Shown: in pieces, positions 59,289 through 64,000 of the stretch | How positions within the stretch are numbered: the stretch's first letter is position 1 | How the letters are laid out: each line of letters starts with the position of its first letter | From: Herbiconiux sp. | GTDB taxonomy: Bacteria; Actinomycetota; Actinomycetes; Actinomycetales; Microbacteriaceae | DNA length: 64,000 nucleotides | Direction of reading: 5' to 3' | Assembly (NCBI RefSeq): GCF_023264895.1 | Contig: NZ_JAHFUY010000016.1 | Location: forward strand, 38,693-102,692 | Position numbers and translations under genes: made by a program | Notes under the pieces: model-generated | Told to the model about the DNA's origin: nothing | The model's input: only the letters and a program-made list of their open reading frames with translations | Database searches by the model: none

Positions 59289-59855
59289 GTGACGGCATCG
59301 ACCGAACCGCGCAAGGTGCGAGCGGATGCCCGCCAGAATCTCGACGCACTCCTCACCGCAGCGCGGACGGTGTTCGCCCACTCAGGGGTGGATGCGCCGG
59401 CTCGCGAGATCGCCACGGAGGCCGGCGTGGGCGTCGGCACCCTCTACCGCCACTTTCCCAACCGGGCCGAGCTCGTCGCGGCCGTCTTCACCACCGAGAT
59501 CGATGCGACCGCCGCGGCCGCGGCCGAGCTGCTGGAGTCGCATCCGCCCAAAGAGGCACTCGACCTCTGGATCACCCGCTTCACCCGCTTCGTCGCCACC
59601 AAGCAGGGGCTCTCGGCGGCGCTGCGGTCAGGGGATCCGGCGTTCGACGCCCTTCCTGCGCTCCTCATCGGAAAGCTGGGGCCTGCGCTGACCGCGTTGC
59701 TCGACGCAGCTGCGGCGACTGGCGACATCCGCGAAGACGTCGACCCCCTCGAACTCCTCCAGGCCGTCGGCGACCTGAGCCATCGCGCCCCCTCCCCCGA
59801 CGGCTCACCGAACCCGATGGTGCGCCTCCTCCTCGACGGCCTCCGCACCCGGTAG
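59289..59855 (+). CDS. TetR-family transcriptional regulator
   Basis: 188-residue repressor; GTG 59289 has AAGGGGGG upstream. The helix-turn-helix is APAREIATEAGVGVGTLYRHF, typical of TetR, preceded by RQNLDALLTAARTVF. The C-terminal ligand-binding domain includes LRSGDPAFDALPALLIGKLG. It is divergent from the aldo/keto reductase and likely binds the two CGGAAC palindromes between them. Confidence 0.9.
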   Translation: MTASTEPRKVRADARQNLDALLTAARTVFAHSGVDAPAREIATEAGVGVGTLYRHFPNRAELVAAVFTTEIDATAAAAAELLESHPPKEALDLWITRFTRFVATKQGLSAALRSGDPAFDALPALLIGKLGPALTALLDAAAATGDIREDVDPLELLQAVGDLSHRAPSPDGSPNPMVRLLLDGLRTR

Positions 59856-59914
59856 AAGTGGCGCGCGAGGCCCGCACGAGTGCGCTCGCGGACCCGCTCG
59901 GAGATACTCGATGC

Positions 59915-60418
59915 ATGGAACGCACCGATCACCCCAAGGCCTGGGACGAACGATCGACCCTGCTCACGATGCTGCAGTACACCCGCGACACCGCCATCAA
60001 GAAGTCGACGGGTCTGACGGATGCGCAGGCCGCAGCCGCCCCGATCGCCACGTCGCCGCTGATGAGCGTCGGTGGCGTGCTCAATCACATGCGCTGGGTC
60101 GAGCACTCCTGGATCGAGAACCGCTTCGTCGGCGGCCCCGACCTGGGGCCGTGGACCGACGAGTCCCCCGACCAGGAGTTCGTCGACGGCTCCATCCTGC
60201 CCTTGCAGACCGTGATCGACGGCTACCGCGCGCAGGCAGCCACGACCGACGAGATCATCGCCCGCCTGCAGCTCGACGACCGTTCACTGACGGCATTCCG
60301 CTCGGGCGACCATCCGACGCTCCGCTGGGTGATCCTGCACCTCATCGAGGAGAACGCCCGCCACAACGGCCACCTCGACATCCTCCGCGAGCTGGCCGAT
60401 GGCACCACGGGCGACTGA
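59915..60418 (+). CDS. DinB-family (DUF664) protein
   Basis: 167-residue four-helix-bundle protein, ATG 59915. Residues fitting the metal-binding His triad are NHMRWVEHSW and LIEENARHNGHLDILREL. DUF664/DinB proteins in Actinobacteria are often mycothiol-dependent transferases or isomerases. The substrate is unknown. It follows the TetR gene by 59 bp on the same strand. Confidence 0.88.
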   Translation: MERTDHPKAWDERSTLLTMLQYTRDTAIKKSTGLTDAQAAAAPIATSPLMSVGGVLNHMRWVEHSWIENRFVGGPDLGPWTDESPDQEFVDGSILPLQTVIDGYRAQAATTDEIIARLQLDDRSLTAFRSGDHPTLRWVILHLIEENARHNGHLDILRELADGTTGD

Positions 60419-60429
60419 CCGCGCCTAGA

Positions 60430-61003
60430 GCGACAGGTAAAAGCGCATCGCATGGTCGACCTGCTGCATTCCCCAGCCGGGCGCTCCCCCGCGGGCGCCG
60501 AGTGGCTCGATCGCTGATCAGCAGCACCTCTAGGCAGGCCTGAGCGAGCACGAGACCACCGACGATCGTGGTGGCCTGGAACGAGGCGAAGAATCCGCGG
60601 TGGCCCCGCGTGCCCGGCTCCGACAACAACACGGCGGCCACGTACTCACCCCCGATGGCGATGACCTGGAGGATGCTCGCGACCACGAGGATCACGGCCG
60701 CCCACGCCCCGACCGGGCGTGCGGTCGGGGCAATCGCGAGAGCGACGGATCCGGCCGACATCATCGTGGCCGCCGCAACGAGTGCCCGTTGCCTGCCTCG
60801 CGTGTCGCGAGTCGGCCGAAGAGCCAGGGGCCGAGCGGGCGAACCACAAAGGTCAGGGCGAAGAGCCCATCAACGTAGAACAGTGAATCGGGCGAATCGG
60901 GATCGAAGAACTCGGAACGGAAGTACGCAGCAAAGGTGGCGTAGAGGTAGAGGTTGAACTACTGCACGAAATTGGGCACTGAACGCCGCCCTATTTCACG
61001 AAT
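60430..61003 (-). pseudogene. MHS-family MFS transporter pseudogene
   Basis: Minus-strand remnant of a metabolite:H+ symporter. Fragment 1, from about 61003, reads RRSVPNFVQ, then an in-frame TAG at 60959-60961 where the family has Trp, then FNLYLYATFAAYFRSEFFDPD and FALTFVVRPLGPWLFGRLATR. Near 60799 a one-base loss shifts the frame; fragment 2 continues RGRQRALVAAATMMSAGSVA and VIAIGGEYVAAVLLSEPG, then LAQACLEVLLIS. After that the transporter similarity ends, so the C-terminal half is missing. Three separate lesions mark it as dead. It lies at the edge of the lower-GC island. Confidence 0.8.
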
Positions 61004-61154
61004 TCATTCCGAACGAGTCCCGCCCCGAGCACCGATACGGGAGAAACCGACACGGTCGCCTAGGCCTACAAGAACGTACGCTAGGCCTTCCGCAGCGCCC
61101 CTATTGGCGCCGGCGCAGGACAGTCCTCGGTCCTCCTTGAGCGCCCGCCGCGTC

Positions 61155-61183
61155 TTCGAGGTCGGGGGTCCTCTTCATATACT
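61155..61183 (+). promoter_or_regulatory. Weak candidate promoter for the KAP NTPase gene
   Basis: TTCGAG (61155-61160), a 17-bp spacer and TATACT (61178-61183). The -10 matches the actinobacterial TANNNT consensus well; the -35 is poor. It is 72 bp upstream of the ATG at 61256. Confidence 0.35.
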
Positions 61184-61243
61184 GGGCGTCCCCCTTAGAT
61201 CCGCTTGAAAGCACTTACGGTCAGCACGACCTTCTCGAACATG

Positions 61244-61249
61244 AAGGAG
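61244..61249 (+). promoter_or_regulatory. Ribosome binding site AAGGAG that marks ATG 61256 as the native KAP start
   Basis: AAGGAG is six bases before ATG 61256. That ATG opens MGSESWFSDDASPSVAP, which matches the usual KAP N-terminus (WFSDD), but the frame then stops at TAA 61316. The downstream ATG 61281 of the long frame has no ribosome site. The site therefore decides that the gene originally started at 61256. Confidence 0.7.
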
Positions 61250-61280
61250 CGACGGATGGGCTCAGAATCCTGGTTCTCAG

Positions 61281-63218
61281 ATGATGCGTCTCCCTCCGTG
61301 GCCCCGCTACGGTCGTAAGACCTTTCTTGAGCGGATGTGGGAGATCATCCGCTACGCGCAAGGGGTGCGCTCTTCCACGGTGTTCGGCCTTGTGGGTCCG
61401 TGGGGAACCGGAAAAACATCAATGATCGACTGGATCAAGTCAGCAGCCGAGACCAATCCCGACAAACCTAAGTGGTCAACCGTCACTTTCAATCCTTGGG
61501 ATTATCAGGACGCGGCATCACTGCAGGCGGGCTTCTTCGCAGAACTAACCGAGGTGTTCGGAGGCCCATCACGACCCGACGAGGTGCGCCGCCGAATATC
61601 GGCTTTTGGCCGCAGCGTGGCCCCATTCGCATCGCTCGGCGCGATCGTCGGATTCGACCTGAGTTCCAGCGTAGACGCGGCGGCCAAGTTGTTGGATGTC
61701 GACCGCAGCGTTGCTGTCACGCGTTCCAGACTCGAGTCGAGCCTTGAGGCAGCCAAGACACCCGTGCTTGTGATTATCGATGATCTAGATCGCGTGTCGG
61801 CAGAGGAGCTCCTCCTTACCCTCAAGCTCGTGCGTCAGCTTGGACGGCTCCCGTACGTTCACTATCTGCTCTCTTACGACGAGACGACGATTCTCGACGT
61901 GTTGACGAGAACCTCCCTGATTGGGGAAGGTTCGCTAGGTCGCGCACGCGACTACATGGAGAAGGTCGTTCAGGTGAGGTTTGATGTTCCGGCGCTTCGA
62001 CCCTCTGACGCTGTGCGCCTCACGAACCAGGGACTTTCGGACCTCGCTGAGGACGGCCGGATGCAACTCAGCCAGGAAGATTCGAACCGATTCAGCTCGG
62101 CATACTTTGGCTTCATCGCGGCACGGTTGGACACACCGCGTGCAATAAAGCGCTACTTTTCCCAACTTCGCCTCCTGGCGCCAGCAATGGGGTCGGAACT
62201 GGACCTCGTCGATTTCCTCGTTCTCACGTGGCTACGAACCGCCGAACCAGCTGTGTATCAGCTTCTCCAACGGAAGCGGGCCGACTTGATTGGATCCCCA
62301 AGATCGTCGACGTCATATGGACGGAGCAACCGCGACCATCTGGAGAACCAGGGTGCGGAATGGCGGCGCCAAATCTCAGATTCGGGGACTCGACCTGAAG
62401 ATATTGAAGGCGTCGGCTTGGCTATCGGGTTCTTGTTCCCGAAGTTTAGGGAAGCCTGGTCGACCAAACCAACTGATGCCTACCGACCACGCACGCTGGG
62501 CATCGCTCAGGACGTTTATTTCGACAGGTATTTTAGCGTTGGTGTGCCCGAGGATGACATAGCGGACGACACAATTCGCGATGCGTTGAACGCTTACTCG
62601 ACCGGAAACGAGGAGCGAAGCTCTGCTGTGATGCTGGTACGAATTGCGCTTGAAAGAAACCCTGAGTTGGTGGTCGGCAAGATCTCTCGAGAACTCGATG
62701 CACGAAGGCCGACGGAGCCCGGAGTGTTCCAATGGGTAGCCACAATTCACAAAGACCTGCCACTCGACAACACCTTCCTCCCGCCGGCACAACAGCTTGA
62801 AGCAGCGGTCGCCCTGCTATTGCGAAGCATGAACGAGGAGCAGATTTCCGCCGCTGTCGACTCACTGGTGGCGTCAGGAAACAGCGAGTTTCTGGTTGGC
62901 GTCCTTTATCGGGCTACTCACGAATACTCCGCCGAACCAACCCCATCGATAGCGCTGACTGAGAGGCAACTCGAGAGGGCACGCAGTCTCATGGTTCATG
63001 AATTGGCGGATTCAGACCCCCAGCGCATGTCGACCTCCGCTAGGAGTGCGGCTTGGAGCTGGTCAAGCGTCGACCCCGTGGGGTTCCGCGACTGGATCGA
63101 GTCGCTGCGAACGCGTAGAGGAGAGATTGAAGCCCTTTGCTTCTTTGTGAACTCAGGGGTATCACTTGGCACCCGGACTCCGATTTCACGGCTCAGTGTC
63201 GGCAACGCTCGAATCTGA
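61281..63218 (+). CDS. KAP-family P-loop NTPase, probably 5'-frameshifted
   Basis: 645-codon frame encoding a KAP NTPase. Walker A GPWGTGKT is at residues 39-46, Walker B VLVIIDDLDR at about 162-171, with WSTVTFNPWDYQD before it as in other KAP proteins. No strong transmembrane pair is seen between the motifs, unlike many KAP members. A good start with AAGGAG exists at 61256 in another frame, encoding MGSESWFSDD; deletion of one C from the C4 run at 61302-61305 would join it to YGRKTFLERMWEIIRYA. So this gene is either inactivated by an indel, mis-sequenced, or restarts weakly at 61281. KAP proteins occur in mobile and phage-defence loci. Codon use is less GC-biased than elsewhere in the window, a sign of transfer. 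IS30 follows at once. Confidence 0.8.
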   Translation: MMRLPPWPRYGRKTFLERMWEIIRYAQGVRSSTVFGLVGPWGTGKTSMIDWIKSAAETNPDKPKWSTVTFNPWDYQDAASLQAGFFAELTEVFGGPSRPDEVRRRISAFGRSVAPFASLGAIVGFDLSSSVDAAAKLLDVDRSVAVTRSRLESSLEAAKTPVLVIIDDLDRVSAEELLLTLKLVRQLGRLPYVHYLLSYDETTILDVLTRTSLIGEGSLGRARDYMEKVVQVRFDVPALRPSDAVRLTNQGLSDLAEDGRMQLSQEDSNRFSSAYFGFIAARLDTPRAIKRYFSQLRLLAPAMGSELDLVDFLVLTWLRTAEPAVYQLLQRKRADLIGSPRSSTSYGRSNRDHLENQGAEWRRQISDSGTRPEDIEGVGLAIGFLFPKFREAWSTKPTDAYRPRTLGIAQDVYFDRYFSVGVPEDDIADDTIRDALNAYSTGNEERSSAVMLVRIALERNPELVVGKISRELDARRPTEPGVFQWVATIHKDLPLDNTFLPPAQQLEAAVALLLRSMNEEQISAAVDSLVASGNSEFLVGVLYRATHEYSAEPTPSIALTERQLERARSLMVHELADSDPQRMSTSARSAAWSWSSVDPVGFRDWIESLRTRRGEIEALCFFVNSGVSLGTRTPISRLSVGNARI

Positions 63219-64000
63219 GGCCGATGCGACGCGGTGGTTTCCATCCATCGTTGCAACGTGAATCCCACTGTTGGAGGTCATGTTGTCTACTCGTCGCATT
63301 CCAAAGGGTCCTGGGCGTCGCCCGAAGTCGCTTGCGCGTCAGCAGTTCATGGAGATGATTGCGCATGGCTGGGGAGTTCGTGCTGCCTGTCGCGAGCTCG
63401 GCATCAGTCGCGCATCGGGACAGAGGTGGAAAAACGGCGGGACGGTGCGAATGAAGAATGGCACGGTGAAATTCGTGCCGCCGCTCGACCCGCTTGCAGT
63501 TCGGGTCATCTCGCCCCGGTTCCTGTCCGAGGACGAACGAATCCAGATCGCTGACCTGGCCAGTCGCGGTGCCGGCCCCACCGCGATCGCAGCCATCCTC
63601 GGGCGCGCCCCATCGACGATCAGCAGAGAGCTGCGCCGCAACTTGCACTCGTCGGGGCAGTATCGGCCATTCCACGCGCAGCGTCAGGCCGCACTCCGCC
63701 GTCGTCGGCCTCGGACATCGAAACTGATGAGCTCGACGGCGCTTCACGCGTTCGTGAAGTCCAAACTCAGCGCCCGGTGGAGTCCGCAACAGATCAGCCG
63801 GGCTCTGACGACAGAGTTCCCCTCCGACCCGACCATGAGGGCCTCGACAGAGACCATCTATCTGGCGATCTACCGCCCGGGAGCGAGGCTGCTACGAAGG
63901 CCGGACCCATCGCCGCTGCGCACAGGGCGGGACCATCGCCGCGCTCATACCCGGCAGGTCCGATCTCGTCGGAGGTTCGCGCAACCGATGCTCAGCGTCC
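63219..64000 (+). mobile_element. IS30-family insertion sequence (left part)
   Basis: The transposase gene starts at 63280 and runs off the window. The left terminal inverted repeat should lie between the KAP stop (63218) and the start codon, but cannot be fixed without the right end. The last KAP residues may lie inside the element. Confidence 0.6.
63280..64000 (+). CDS. IS30-family transposase (partial)
   Basis: Transposase with 240 codons visible, ATG 63280 preceded by TTGGAGG. An N-terminal helix-turn-helix is AACRELGISRASGQRWKNG; a second IS30-type one is GAGPTAIAAILGRAPSTISRELRRN. SARWSPQQISRALTTEFP and MRASTETIYLAIYRPGARLL follow, the start of the DDE region in IS30 enzymes. The catalytic domain and right end lie outside the window. 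It is downstream of the KAP gene in the same direction. Confidence 0.88.
   Translation, partial: MLSTRRIPKGPGRRPKSLARQQFMEMIAHGWGVRAACRELGISRASGQRWKNGGTVRMKNGTVKFVPPLDPLAVRVISPRFLSEDERIQIADLASRGAGPTAIAAILGRAPSTISRELRRNLHSSGQYRPFHAQRQAALRRRRPRTSKLMSSTALHAFVKSKLSARWSPQQISRALTTEFPSDPTMRASTETIYLAIYRPGARLLRRPDPSPLRTGRDHRRAHTRQVRSRRRFAQPMLSV

Larger units (their letters stand above)
61004..61255. other. Gene-free stretch at the island boundary
   Basis: About 250 bp between the MHS pseudogene and the KAP NTPase gene. No open frame of note. It contains GGCGCC-rich runs and, near its right end, TATACT at 61178-61183 with TTCGAG 17 bp upstream (61155-61160), a weak promoter candidate for the KAP gene. 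Base composition shifts to lower GC from about 61150 on. Confidence 0.4.

Noticed and set aside
61281..61320. Programmed ribosomal frameshift in the KAP gene
   Set aside because: No slippery heptamer with a downstream structure of the known kind was evident; an indel in the C4 run is simpler, though it is kept as an open question in the findings.

Overview
The window is chromosomal DNA of a high-GC actinobacterium, most likely a member of the Microbacteriaceae (a Herbiconiux/Leifsonia-type genome). Pointers are the very high GC, frequent GTG/TTG starts, ATGA and TGATG gene overlaps, a RamB-type acetate regulator near malate synthase, and a SipW/alternate-signal-peptide surface module. No rRNA or tRNA gene or CRISPR array was seen. 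The taxonomic call is an inference from gene content, not from a marker gene.

Layout. 1-7.6 kb: a truncated sugar-type binding lipoprotein faces a hydantoinase/oxoprolinase pair (hyuA-hyuB), followed by a soluble hybrid histidine kinase and a NarL-type regulator. 7.8-11.3 kb: an MFS exporter and two aldo/keto reductases flank an array of palindromic repeats. 11.4-18.2 kb: a DUF4349 lipoprotein, then a minus-strand run of gamma-carbonic anhydrase, ATP-grasp ligase, flavin monooxygenase, acyl-CoA dehydrogenase and NagZ-type glycosidase. 18.2-29.1 kb: a Na+/H+ antiporter, LtrA, FadD, small proteins, an FAD monooxygenase, a methyltransferase and a carboxylesterase. 29.3-31.7 kb: an alternate-signal-peptide protein, SipW-type signal peptidase, LAATG-tailed surface protein and HAD phosphatase. 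31.7-33.3 kb: a second antiporter.

33.4-43.6 kb is a carbohydrate locus. A minus-strand operon encodes a GH36 alpha-galactosidase, an ABC binding protein, two permeases and a LacI repressor. It is divergent from a large secreted clan GH-A glycosidase with cell-wall-binding repeats, and three LacI-like operators lie between them. 43.7-49.8 kb holds regulator/enzyme pairs (GlxA-type with isochorismatase, HxlR with NmrA) and a LacI-RpiB-MHS transporter unit with its own operators. 49.9-56.2 kb has malate synthase, a MarR/hydrolase pair with two operators, a GNAT-AAA+ fusion and RamB. The aceB and ramB upstream regions share a 26-bp element.

56.2-64 kb is accessory in character: a Phd-like/RelE-like pair with a perfect palindrome in front, a 31-bp perfect inverted repeat, a TetR/aldo-keto reductase pair with two palindromes, a DinB protein, and an MHS transporter pseudogene with a stop, a frameshift and a lost 3' end. 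It ends in a visibly lower-GC island with a KAP-family P-loop NTPase, whose 5' end looks frameshifted in a C4 run, directly followed by an IS30-family transposase cut by the window end.
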